Source: UBA4416 sp043719555
Lineage (GTDB): Bacteria > Bacteroidota > Bacteroidia > B-17B0 > Aurantibacillaceae
Length of the DNA stretch: 16,141 nucleotides
Assembly (NCBI GenBank): GCA_043719555.1
Contig: JAYSTR010000001.1
Span: 1 to 16,141, forward strand
Direction: 5' to 3'
The translations under genes were made by a program, and so were the position numbers. Shown in pieces: positions 7,128 through 14,594 of this stretch. Position 1 is the stretch's first letter. Every line of letters begins with the position of its first letter. Under the pieces are notes generated by a model, which made no database searches, had not been told where the DNA came from, and saw nothing but the letters and a program-made list of their open reading frames with translations.

Positions 7128-7871
7128 ATGCAAAAAATCAAAGCCATTATAGTTGATGATGAATTAAGAGCCAGAGCCTTGTTAGATAATTTAATTAAAG
7201 AGTACTGTGCCGATATTTCTGTGATAGAGCAATGTGTTGATTTGCCAAATGCTGTGAAAACTATCCGTAAATTGAAACCCGACATTGTTTTTTTAGATAT
7301 AGAAATGCCTGGCCATAGTGGACTTGAGTTACTTGATTTTTTTAATGAAGATGAATTAAATTTTGCGATTATATTCACAACAGCCTATAATCAATACGCC
7401 ATTGAAGCCATAAAACTATCAGCCTTTGATTATATTTTAAAGCCTATAGAACCCGAAGAATTAGAGAAATCACTAGAACGATATAGAAAAAAAACTAGCA
7501 CGATACAAAGCAATGATATAGAAATCAGTGATTCAAATAAAAAAATCGCAGTCCCTACCTCTAATGGATTAAAATTCATTGATCCAGATACTATCATCTA
7601 TTTAAAAGCAGATAATACCTATACTGAGGTCTATACTCTTGATGGTAATCGTTTAATAGTTAGCAGAACACTTAAAAATTTTGAGGAAACACTAACTAGC
7701 CTTACATATTTTTTTAGATGCAATAAATCATACATTGTAAACACGAAGTGTGTTACCGATTATGTAAAAAGCGATGGTGGATATTTAGTATTAAACAACA
7801 AAATTAATGTTCCGCTTTCTCCCGACAAAGTTTCCGATTTTTTAGAACTTAGTTCAATTGTAAAACGATAG
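7128..7871 (+). CDS. LytTR-family response regulator (partner of the upstream kinase)
   Basis: This 247-residue protein has an N-terminal receiver domain (about 1-120) and a C-terminal LytTR DNA-binding domain (about 138-243). The receiver has the acidic pocket D10-D11, the phosphoacceptor Asp57 in IVFLDIEMPG, the conserved Thr in FTTAY (T85), and Lys105 in YILKP, so it should be phosphorylated normally. The LytTR part shows the typical IIYLKADNTYTEVYT strand, the SRTLKNFEETL segment and FFRCNKSYIVN. LytTR proteins bind DNA through beta strands at paired imperfect repeats and usually activate transcription. The gene lies 62 bp downstream of the LytS-type kinase gene on the same strand, the standard arrangement for such pairs. 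It ends just before a strong bidirectional terminator. An 11-bp motif upstream also occurs before the LamG gene, which could reflect autoregulation and a shared target. Confidence 0.95.
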   Translation: MQKIKAIIVDDELRARALLDNLIKEYCADISVIEQCVDLPNAVKTIRKLKPDIVFLDIEMPGHSGLELLDFFNEDELNFAIIFTTAYNQYAIEAIKLSAFDYILKPIEPEELEKSLERYRKKTSTIQSNDIEISDSNKKIAVPTSNGLKFIDPDTIIYLKADNTYTEVYTLDGNRLIVSRTLKNFEETLTSLTYFFRCNKSYIVNTKCVTDYVKSDGGYLVLNNKINVPLSPDKVSDFLELSSIVKR

Positions 7872-7882
7872 CAACGAAACAA

Positions 7883-7910
7883 AAAAAGACAACCATATGG
7901 TTGTCTTTTT
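7883..7910. terminator. Bidirectional rho-independent terminator between convergent genes
   Basis: A 28-bp perfect palindrome, AAAAAGACAACCAT followed by its reverse complement, gives a stem containing GACAACC/GGTTGTC. It is flanked by an A run on the left and a T run on the right, so it works on both strands. It starts 12 bp after the LytTR stop codon and 25 bp from the stop of the convergent DksA-like gene at 7935, serving both. Confidence 0.88.
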
Positions 7911-7934
7911 AAATTATATACAATTAATAAATTA

Positions 7935-9047
7935 TTAATTAGTTTGATTTAATTTTGCATCGATACCTAATGTAGCGTGAGGCACAGAACGTAAACGCTC
8001 CTTAGGAATTAATTTTCCTGAAACACGACAAATACCATACGTTTTATTTTCAATACGCATTAAGGCATTTTTTAAATTAACGATGTATTTCTCTTGGCGA
8101 TTTGCTAATTGTGCTGTTTCCTCTTTTGACAAAACATCCGATCCATCTTCTAATAATTTAAATGATGGCGAAGTGTCATCAGTACCATGATTATCAGCAT
8201 TTGACAACGTTTGCTTTAACAAAGCATAATCTGATTGCGCTTCTTTTAATTTATCAATAATTAATTCTTTAAACTCAGTTAATTCTTTATCAGAATAACG
8301 ACTTCTATCATCTTTAGTATTTAAAAATGGTTTAGGAGCTTCTGCTTTAGGTTTTTTAATTAATGGTTTTGTAATATCTATGTGTAAAGGTCTGTTACGA
8401 ATATAGTTTTCAGATCCTGAACTTCTTCCTTCACTTTTTTTACGACGACCACGACCACGTTTTTCAGGAATCTCATCATCATCATCATCATCAATTGGCA
8501 TTCCACCACCTTCTAAATCTAATACTGGTGCCTCGTCTAAATCAACTACAGCGTCATCATCATCTTCTGGTTTTTCATAATCATCTGCTACATCAACATC
8601 AGAATCATCTTCTTCCTCTGCTTCAATATCATCCTCTTCACTATCATCGCCCTTTTTGCCTTTTTTACTAGACTTTGCAGCTTTTTTAGATGGCTTAGCT
8701 CCTTTTTTTGCAATAGCATCAATGGGTTTACCAGCTTTTTTATCTTTTACTAATTCCTTAGCAGGTTTTTTAGTTTCAACTTTTTTTGGTACGGGAGTTT
8801 TAGCTACAGGTTTTGTAACTTTTTTCTCAATTTTTTTTGGAGCTGGTTTAGTAGCTTTTGGTGCAGGTTTTTTAGCCACAGGTTTTGGTGCAGGTTTTTT
8901 AGTTACAGCTTTTTTAGCTGCCGGTTTAGGCGCAGATTTAACTACTTTTTTTGGAGCAGGTTTAGATACTTTTTTAGCAGGTTTAGCAGCAGCTTTTGGT
9001 GCTGGCTTACTTACTTTTTTAGCAGGTTTTATAACTTTCTTTGCCAT
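7935..9047 (-). CDS. DksA/TraR-like protein with lysine-rich and acidic N-terminal extension and a degenerate zinc finger
   Basis: This 370-residue protein is much longer than the roughly 150 residues of enterobacterial DksA. Residues 1-133 are almost entirely K, P, A and V in histone H1-like KPAPKK repeats. Residues 134-192 are strongly acidic (DDSEEDD..., six consecutive Asp at 186-191), and a basic patch KRGRGRRKK follows (196-204). The DksA-like domain spans about 250-370. Its coiled-coil tip, EDGSDVLSKEE, keeps the D-x-x-D (D301, D304) and the following EE at the same spacing as in E. coli DksA. The finger (YGICRVSG...KERLRSVPHATL) keeps only Cys340; the other three expected Cys positions are S343, G361 and A364. 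DksA relatives bind RNA polymerase through the secondary channel; the basic tail suggests nucleic-acid binding (inference). The gene lies 15 bp after ileS, so it is probably co-transcribed with it, and ends at the bidirectional terminator. Confidence 0.9.
   Translation of the reverse strand: MAKKVIKPAKKVSKPAPKAAAKPAKKVSKPAPKKVVKSAPKPAAKKAVTKKPAPKPVAKKPAPKATKPAPKKIEKKVTKPVAKTPVPKKVETKKPAKELVKDKKAGKPIDAIAKKGAKPSKKAAKSSKKGKKGDDSEEDDIEAEEEDDSDVDVADDYEKPEDDDDAVVDLDEAPVLDLEGGGMPIDDDDDDEIPEKRGRGRRKKSEGRSSGSENYIRNRPLHIDITKPLIKKPKAEAPKPFLNTKDDRSRYSDKELTEFKELIIDKLKEAQSDYALLKQTLSNADNHGTDDTSPSFKLLEDGSDVLSKEETAQLANRQEKYIVNLKNALMRIENKTYGICRVSGKLIPKERLRSVPHATLGIDAKLNQTN
8473..8493. repeat. Trinucleotide microsatellite (TCA)7 inside the DksA-like gene
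   Basis: Seven perfect TCA units on the plus strand encode the six-Asp run (GAT codons, residues 186-191) of the acidic segment. Slippage here would keep the frame and only change the length of the Asp run. Confidence 0.85.
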
Positions 9048-9062
9048 AATTCGTTCTTAAAT

Positions 9063-12000
9063 TTAATTTAATTTTTCTATAGAAATAAGGGTAGATACAA
9101 GTTCATCTACTTCAACTGTATTTGCAGTGATGGAGGACAAATTTTGTACCACTTGCAAGTCTCCAGTTAAAGTTTCGGCGCAAATATAACTCAAATTATT
9201 TTGAATGGCCGTATCTAACGCATCATTTTGCTGAATTTTCACTAAAATCTTGTCTGTTAGGTCTAAACCGCCCTCTTTACGGAGGTTTTGGATACGATTC
9301 ACTAATTCTCGAGCTAATCCTTCCTCTTTTAACTCAGGTGATAGTGTAATATCTAATGCAACTGTTATTTGCCCGCTATTAGACACTTTCCAGCCCGGAA
9401 TATCAATAGGAATAATCTCTACATCTTCCATTTCTAATGAAATAACCGTTCCTTCGATATTCATATCAAATTTGCCAGTTTTTTCAATTTCCTTAATAAT
9501 TAGTGCGCCATTATCGTTAGCGAATGCCTGAACGGTTTTCATATGCTTACCGCATTTTTTACCTAAAGTTTTAAAATTCAATTTTAAATCCTTAATAATT
9601 TGAACTTGATCTTCTGTAACAAATTCTAACTCTTTCACATTTACTTCTGCTAAAATAATTTCTTTAACGGCTTCAATATGTTTTTGATATTCTGCATCCA
9701 AAATAGGAATTTGAATTTTTTGTAATGGCTGACGAACTTTTAATTTTTCGATTTTACGTATAGATAAAATCATTGAAGAAATTTTTTGCGCCATTTCCAT
9801 ACGCTTTTCTAAATCTGTATCAATTAAGGATACCGTAGCTTTTGGATAATTCGTTAAATGAACAGAATCAACTTCGAGAGCCTCAGTCGACGTTTGTAAA
9901 TTCAGATATAACCAATCAGCAAAAAATGGAGCAATAGGACTCATTAACTGAGATAACACGCTTAAACATTCGTGTAAGGTTTCGTAAGCTGCTTTTTTAT
10001 CATCACTCATTTCGCCTTTCCAAAAACGACGACGAGATAAACGGATGTACCAGTTGCTTAAATGCTCATCTACAAATTCTTCAATATAACGTGCTGCTTT
10101 ATGTGGCTCATAGTCTTCATATTGAGCAGTTACATCATTAATTAAAGAATTTAATTTTGATAAAATCCAGCTATCCAATTCGGAACGACTACTAGCGTTT
10201 ACTAAATTATTTTTATCTACTTTAAAATTATCAACGTTAGCATATAAAGCAAAGAAACCGTAAGTATTATACAACGTACCAAACAGTTTACGTTGCACTT
10301 CGGTAATGCCTTCTAAATCGAATTTTAAATTATCCCACGGCGCTGCATTAGCCACCATATACCAACGTGTAGCATCAGCACCAAATTTATCAATGGTTTC
10401 AAAAGGATCAATAACGTTACCTAAACGCTTACTCATTTTCACGCCATTTTTATCTAACACTAATCCATTAGATACTACATTTTTGTAAGCTATAGAATCA
10501 AAATTCATAGCAGCAATCGCGTGCAACGTAAAAAACCATCCACGTGTTTGATCCACACCTTCAGCAATAAAATCAGCAGGGTAATATTTTTTATCGTCAA
10601 TCAACGCTTTGTTTTCAAACGGATAATGCACTTGCGCATAAGGCATAGCGCCCGAATCAAACCACACATCAATTAAATCAGGTTCGCGGAATAATTTTTT
10701 GCCGTTTTTTTCTAATACAATATTATCTGCGTATGGTTTGTGTAAGTCAAAGGTTTCGTAATTTTCTTTGGAGAAATTATTTGGTATAAATTTTCCTAAA
10801 GGGTTTTCTGTCATCATTCCTTTAGCAACAGCATTATCAATTTCTTTTTTTAATTCTTCAGCGCTACCAATCACAATTTGTTCAGAGCTATCTTCGCTTG
10901 TCCAGATAGGAATAGGAATACCCCAAAAACGAGATCGTGATAAATTCCAATCATTCAAATTTTCTAACCAGTTTCCAAAACGCCCAGTTCCAGTAGCTTC
11001 TGGCTTCCAGTTAATCGTTTTGTTAAGAGCTATCATCTTATCTTTAGCCGCTGTTGATTTTATAAACCACGAATCTAAAGGATAATACAATACAGGTTTA
11101 TCTGTACGCCAACAGTGTGGATAGCTATGCTCATAGGTCTCTTTTTTAAAGAGTTTGCCTTCTTCCTGTAATTTTAAAACAATACGTTCATCAACACTTA
11201 AGTATGCTTTTAATTCTTTTATTTTTCCAGCAGCTTCTAAAATTTGTTTTTGTCTTTCAAATTCTACTTGCTTTTCTTCATCTGTATGATACGCTTCTTT
11301 CACGTATTCATCGCCATATAAAAACGTACCGTCTTTTATTTCAGAAACAAAACGTCCGCGTTTGTCAACTAATGTTAATGCATCAATCCCATTTTGTTGA
11401 GCCACTCTAAAGTCATCTGCACCAAAGCTCGGCGCAATATGAACGATACCTGTACCATCAGTAGTAGTTACAAAATCGCCTACTATTACTTTAAAAGCTT
11501 CGCCTTCTGGTTTTACAAAAGGCAATAATTGTTCGTATGAAACACCTGCTAAATCAGAACCTTTGCAATGACCTACAATTTTAAACGGAATATTTTTATC
11601 TCCTGTTTTATAATCTTCGAATTTTAAATCCGTATGTTTTTCAGAAAAATATTTATTTAATAAATCTTTTGCAAGTATAACGTTTTGGCGCTTTCCGTCG
11701 AACGGATTAAAAGAATCAACTACGACATAATCAATTTCTTTCCCAACAGCTAATGCCGTGTTAGATGGAAGAGTCCAAGGCGTTGTTGTCCAAGCCAAGA
11801 TATATACATCACCACTTAAATTTTGAATCTTGAATTTTGAATCTTGAACTAATTTAAACTGAACAGTTGCGGTTCTATCTTTCACATCTTTATAGCAACC
11901 TGGCTGGTTTAATTCGTGCGACGATAAACCTGTACCTGCTGCTGGCGAGTATGGCTGAATAGTAAAGCCTTTGTATAATAAATCTTTTTTAGATAAATTT

Positions 12001-12509
12001 TGTAATAACCACCAAACACTTTCAATGTATTTGTTATCGTAAGTAATATAGGGGTCGCTCATATCAACCCAGTAGCCCATTTGTGAGGTAATGTTTTCCC
12101 ACTTATCAGTGTATTTCATTACTTCCTTTCGGCAAGCTTTGTTATAATCCTCAACCGAAATGAATTTTTTGCTGTTTGGGTTCCCAATATCTTCTTTAGT
12201 GATTCCTAATGATTTTTCTACTCCTAACTCAATTGGCAAACCGTGTGTATCCCAACCAGCCTTACGTTTTACCTGAAAGCCCTGTAAGGTTTTGTATCTA
12301 CAAAAAATATCTTTAATAGTACGTCCCATAACGTGATGAATGCCCGGTAATCCATTAGCACTTGGCGGACCTTCGTAAAACACCCATGGCGCAGCGCCTT
12401 CGCGAGTAGATACTGATTTATTAAACGTATCTTTCTCTTTCCAATATTGTAAAATATCTTTACTTATTTGAGATAAGTTTAGTTGTGTGTATGTAGGGTA
12501 TTTGGCCAT
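9063..12509 (-). CDS. ileS: Isoleucyl-tRNA synthetase, GXHH-motif type
   Basis: This 1148-residue class I enzyme attaches isoleucine to tRNA-Ile in the cytoplasm. The ATP-binding HIGH signature is present in the altered form PGIHHV (G56-I57-H58-H59) after PPSANG. The second signature is KMSKR (691-695) in VKMSKRLGNVIDPFE. Between them is the CP1 editing domain, with AWTTTPWTLPSN (239-250) and TDGTGIVHIAPSFGADD (350-366). The catalytic core has GVDQTRGWFFTLH. The anticodon-binding domain follows, with SRRRFWKGEMSDDKK. The C-terminal zinc-finger Cys pairs of the type 1 bacterial enzyme are absent, which together with GXHH points to the IleRS2 type. A small insertion at residues 222-230 is made by a 14-bp tandem duplication. 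The ATG start gives MAKYPTYTQ, usual for the family. The gene heads a likely operon with the DksA-like gene 15 bp downstream and is divergent from the phosphatase gene. Confidence 0.97.
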   Translation of the reverse strand: MAKYPTYTQLNLSQISKDILQYWKEKDTFNKSVSTREGAAPWVFYEGPPSANGLPGIHHVMGRTIKDIFCRYKTLQGFQVKRKAGWDTHGLPIELGVEKSLGITKEDIGNPNSKKFISVEDYNKACRKEVMKYTDKWENITSQMGYWVDMSDPYITYDNKYIESVWWLLQNLSKKDLLYKGFTIQPYSPAAGTGLSSHELNQPGCYKDVKDRTATVQFKLVQDSKFKIQNLSGDVYILAWTTTPWTLPSNTALAVGKEIDYVVVDSFNPFDGKRQNVILAKDLLNKYFSEKHTDLKFEDYKTGDKNIPFKIVGHCKGSDLAGVSYEQLLPFVKPEGEAFKVIVGDFVTTTDGTGIVHIAPSFGADDFRVAQQNGIDALTLVDKRGRFVSEIKDGTFLYGDEYVKEAYHTDEEKQVEFERQKQILEAAGKIKELKAYLSVDERIVLKLQEEGKLFKKETYEHSYPHCWRTDKPVLYYPLDSWFIKSTAAKDKMIALNKTINWKPEATGTGRFGNWLENLNDWNLSRSRFWGIPIPIWTSEDSSEQIVIGSAEELKKEIDNAVAKGMMTENPLGKFIPNNFSKENYETFDLHKPYADNIVLEKNGKKLFREPDLIDVWFDSGAMPYAQVHYPFENKALIDDKKYYPADFIAEGVDQTRGWFFTLHAIAAMNFDSIAYKNVVSNGLVLDKNGVKMSKRLGNVIDPFETIDKFGADATRWYMVANAAPWDNLKFDLEGITEVQRKLFGTLYNTYGFFALYANVDNFKVDKNNLVNASSRSELDSWILSKLNSLINDVTAQYEDYEPHKAARYIEEFVDEHLSNWYIRLSRRRFWKGEMSDDKKAAYETLHECLSVLSQLMSPIAPFFADWLYLNLQTSTEALEVDSVHLTNYPKATVSLIDTDLEKRMEMAQKISSMILSIRKIEKLKVRQPLQKIQIPILDAEYQKHIEAVKEIILAEVNVKELEFVTEDQVQIIKDLKLNFKTLGKKCGKHMKTVQAFANDNGALIIKEIEKTGKFDMNIEGTVISLEMEDVEIIPIDIPGWKVSNSGQITVALDITLSPELKEEGLARELVNRIQNLRKEGGLDLTDKILVKIQQNDALDTAIQNNLSYICAETLTGDLQVVQNLSSITANTVEVDELVSTLISIEKLN
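11821..11848. repeat. 14-bp perfect tandem duplication inside ileS
   Basis: TTTTGAATCTTGAA occurs twice in direct tandem (11821-11834 and 11835-11848). Because 14 is not a multiple of 3, the two copies are read in different frames and contribute residues 222-230 (QDSKFKIQN) of the synthetase. They fall in a loop before the editing-domain threonine-rich motif. Confidence 0.9.
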
Positions 12510-12533
12510 AATTTATTTTCAGTAAAAGGAAAG

Positions 12534-12541
12534 CGAATTTA
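12534..12541 (-). promoter_or_regulatory. Possible -7 box of ileS
   Basis: The minus strand reads TAAATTCG, seven of eight matches to TAnnTTTG, 24 nt upstream of the ileS ATG. It has the same TTCG ending as the LytTR candidate box. No TTG lies at the expected spacing. There is no room or structure for a leader riboswitch or T-box in this 132-bp divergent gap. Confidence 0.25.
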
Positions 12542-12605
12542 CTAAAAATCTCATTTAATACATAGCATATTATCAGATATTACATTCTATTTAGAGGTTT
12601 TATCT

Positions 12606-12613
12606 TAAATTTG
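12606..12613 (+). promoter_or_regulatory. Candidate -7 box of the SpoIIE-type phosphatase gene
   Basis: TAAATTTG is an exact TAnnTTTG match 28 nt upstream of the TTG start at 12642. No clear TTG at -33. The box runs into TTTGACTAACTA, which differs at one base from TTTCACTAACTA upstream of the LytTR gene, though its position relative to the -7 box is different. Confidence 0.4.
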
Positions 12614-12641
12614 ACTAACTAAATATTAGCACGGCAAACAG

Positions 12642-14138
12642 TTGAACTACGCTAAACATAAATTATTTAAAAATTCCAAAACCACTAAACGGATTGTATT
12701 AGTAGTATTTGTATCCATTGCAGCATTGGCTTGCTATTCAGTAATTTCGTCGTACTTTGCCTATTGCGAGCAATCTCTCAATCGCTTAGACGCTATTGCT
12801 AAAACACTATCGGGTCAAATAAACGGCAGTCAACACAAATTACTAACTGACTCCTATAGATTAAAACACGAAATAAAAAATAATGATGAAAATAATCTTT
12901 ATGCCACTATTCATAAGCAATTAGCCATTGCACAACAACAAAATAATTTAAAGTCAGAAATTTCAACCTTAATATATAATGATAGTTTAAGCCAGTTTTT
13001 TTACGTTGTCAATTCATCAGATAAGCCCTACTATTTGGATAAATACAATGAGAATCAAGAAGCTTTTCTTAAAAATTATCAAACTGGTGGTACGCTTCCA
13101 ATATATCAAGATAAATATGGCACTTGGTTAACAGCAATCTGTCCAATTAAAGATAGTATTGGTAAAGTTGTAGCTATAGTAGAAGTAGATGAGCGTTATG
13201 ATGATTTTTTTGATGTGATTGATGGGGAAATGTATGGCAAAATAGCATTTGCATTATTTATATTTGCAGTAGTTGCTTTTGTATTATTACGTTATCTACG
13301 TCAGATTTTATTAGAAGAGGAATCGGTAAAAAAAGAATTAGAAACATCTCACGAAATCATTAATCAGCATAATGAAGATATGTTGAATAGCATTAATTAT
13401 GCAAAAAAAATACAAACAGCCATTCTTCCTCCATTAGAATTAATGAAAAAAAACTTACCAAATTCATTTATCTTTTATTTACCAAAAGATATAGTGAGTG
13501 GTGATTTTTATTTTTTTAAAGAACTAATTCCTGAAAAAAAATACGTGATAGCTTCTTGTGATTGCACAGGACATGGAGTTCCTGGCGCTTTAATGAGTAT
13601 GATTGGCAATAATTTTTTACAACATATAGTAGATGACGAGTGTTTTTCTCCAGCAGAAATTTTAACGCTGTTAAATCGTTCAATTATATCTTCATTAAAA
13701 CAAGATGCCGTGCAAAGTGAAAGCAGAGATGGTATGGATGTGGCATTATGTGTAATTGATAAAACAAAAAATACCTTGACTTATGCAGGAGCTAATAGAC
13801 CATTATTTGCTGTTGATGCAGAAGGTGTTTTTTCGGAAATAAAAGGAGATAAACGACCAATTGGTGGACTCGACAACAGTTTGTTTGAATTTACAGAACA
13901 CACGGTTAACTTAAAAGAAAAAACATACTACTATATATTTACGGATGGATACGTAGATCAATTTGGCGGAGAAAAAAACAAAAAATTTAGCACTAAACAA
14001 TTAAAAAATTTAGTCATTAATCTTTCAAAACATTCTATCGATAAACAATCAGAAACTATTCGTAATACATTTAATCAATGGAAAACGACTAATGCCCAAA
14101 CAGACGATGTGTTGCTTATTGGGTTTCAGGTTATTTAA
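12642..14138 (+). CDS. Membrane-anchored SpoIIE/PP2C-type serine phosphatase with periplasmic sensor region
   Basis: This 498-residue protein starts at TTG (MNYAKHKLFK). An in-frame TAG lies at 12627-12629, and no start other than this TTG would keep the first membrane helix intact. Helix 1 spans about 17-38 and helix 2 about 199-218, with a periplasmic segment between them (about 40-195). That segment resembles a Cache/PDC-type sensor by layout (a Tyr-rich middle and ...TAICPIKDSIGKVVAIVEVD before the exit helix). A coiled coil (222-250) leads into the phosphatase domain (about 250-498). The metal-binding acidic motifs are in order: SGDFYF (D288), DCTGHGVPGALMS (D307), DGMDVALC, FTDGYVDQFGG (D435) and TDDVLLIGF (D488). 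The domain should dephosphorylate a Ser/Thr phosphoprotein, typically an anti-sigma antagonist, after sensing an external signal. No partner kinase, STAS protein or sigma factor gene is in the window, so the target is unknown. Its stop overlaps the convergent globin gene by 8 bp. Confidence 0.9.
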   Translation: MNYAKHKLFKNSKTTKRIVLVVFVSIAALACYSVISSYFAYCEQSLNRLDAIAKTLSGQINGSQHKLLTDSYRLKHEIKNNDENNLYATIHKQLAIAQQQNNLKSEISTLIYNDSLSQFFYVVNSSDKPYYLDKYNENQEAFLKNYQTGGTLPIYQDKYGTWLTAICPIKDSIGKVVAIVEVDERYDDFFDVIDGEMYGKIAFALFIFAVVAFVLLRYLRQILLEEESVKKELETSHEIINQHNEDMLNSINYAKKIQTAILPPLELMKKNLPNSFIFYLPKDIVSGDFYFFKELIPEKKYVIASCDCTGHGVPGALMSMIGNNFLQHIVDDECFSPAEILTLLNRSIISSLKQDAVQSESRDGMDVALCVIDKTKNTLTYAGANRPLFAVDAEGVFSEIKGDKRPIGGLDNSLFEFTEHTVNLKEKTYYYIFTDGYVDQFGGEKNKKFSTKQLKNLVINLSKHSIDKQSETIRNTFNQWKTTNAQTDDVLLIGFQVI

Positions 14139-14496
14139 ATTTCCCCATTTGTGCCAATTTAGTTTTAAAGGAGTATGCAATAGTTTGTGCTCTAAAAATA
14201 GCCATCTTAGCTTTTTCGCCTTCAAATAAAGTGTTCGCCGTATTTTCAAAAGCAGTTAACCAAATATCAAAATGATGTTCCTTTAAAGGTAAATTAACGT
14301 GTTGATCAAACACATTGGTGGTGTAACCTTCTTTATCAAGCAATACAAATTCCCAAAACGCAATCATATGAGGCATATGTTTTTCAAAATCAACGTGCGC
14401 AAAAATTGGTTTCACCTCTTCGTTTTCTAACAAGGTATTGTAAAATGTTTTCACTAATAATTCTACATCGGCGGAGTTTGTTATATCCTGTTTCAT
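14131..14496 (-). CDS. Group III truncated haemoglobin
   Basis: This 121-residue haem protein has the length and pattern of group III truncated globins. Features seen are VKTFYNTLL with a B10-type Tyr19, a PIF segment (30-32), KHMPHMIAFWEFVLL (39-53) on the distal side, and the signature HHFDIWLTAF with the likely proximal haem ligand His75 and Trp79. The C-terminal helix is FRAQTIAYSFKTKL. Members bind O2 or NO and are linked to respiration, microaerobic growth or nitrosative stress; the exact role here cannot be read from sequence. The ATG at 14494-14496 gives the expected N-terminus. The gene is convergent with the phosphatase gene and their stops overlap (TTATTTAA, 14131-14138) with no terminator hairpin visible, so their transcripts probably overlap. 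It is divergent from the asparagine synthetase gene, with a 98-bp gap. Confidence 0.92.
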   Translation of the reverse strand: MKQDITNSADVELLVKTFYNTLLENEEVKPIFAHVDFEKHMPHMIAFWEFVLLDKEGYTTNVFDQHVNLPLKEHHFDIWLTAFENTANTLFEGEKAKMAIFRAQTIAYSFKTKLAQMGKFK

Positions 14497-14561
14497 TATA
14501 AAAATCTAATAAGTGTATGAATTTAGGCATACATTATCAATAAATAATCACTTTGTTTTGC

Positions 14562-14569
14562 TACTTTTG
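14562..14569 (+). promoter_or_regulatory. Candidate -7 box of the asparagine synthetase gene
   Basis: TACTTTTG is an exact TAnnTTTG match 25 nt upstream of the ATG at 14595, implying a leader of about 20 nt. No TTG is present at the normal -33 distance. Confidence 0.4.
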
Positions 14570-14594
14570 AAATTACCTATAAACTTATTTTTTT

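Noticed and set aside
8656..9060. A 134-codon plus-strand open frame encoding a very hydrophobic, Phe/Leu/Gly/Ala-rich membrane-like protein
   Set aside because: It is the antisense of the K/P/A-rich tail of the DksA-like gene. Lys and Pro/Ala codons read backwards give Phe/Leu and Gly/Ala, which imitates a membrane protein. There is no independent start context or family resemblance.
10768..11085. A 105-codon plus-strand open frame
   Set aside because: It is fully antisense to the conserved catalytic region of ileS and has no recognisable domain.
12510..12641. Possible T-box or amino-acid riboswitch ahead of ileS
   Set aside because: The gap is only 132 bp, is shared with the divergent phosphatase promoter, and holds no stem with a terminator or T-box core sequence. 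T-boxes are also not expected in this phylum.
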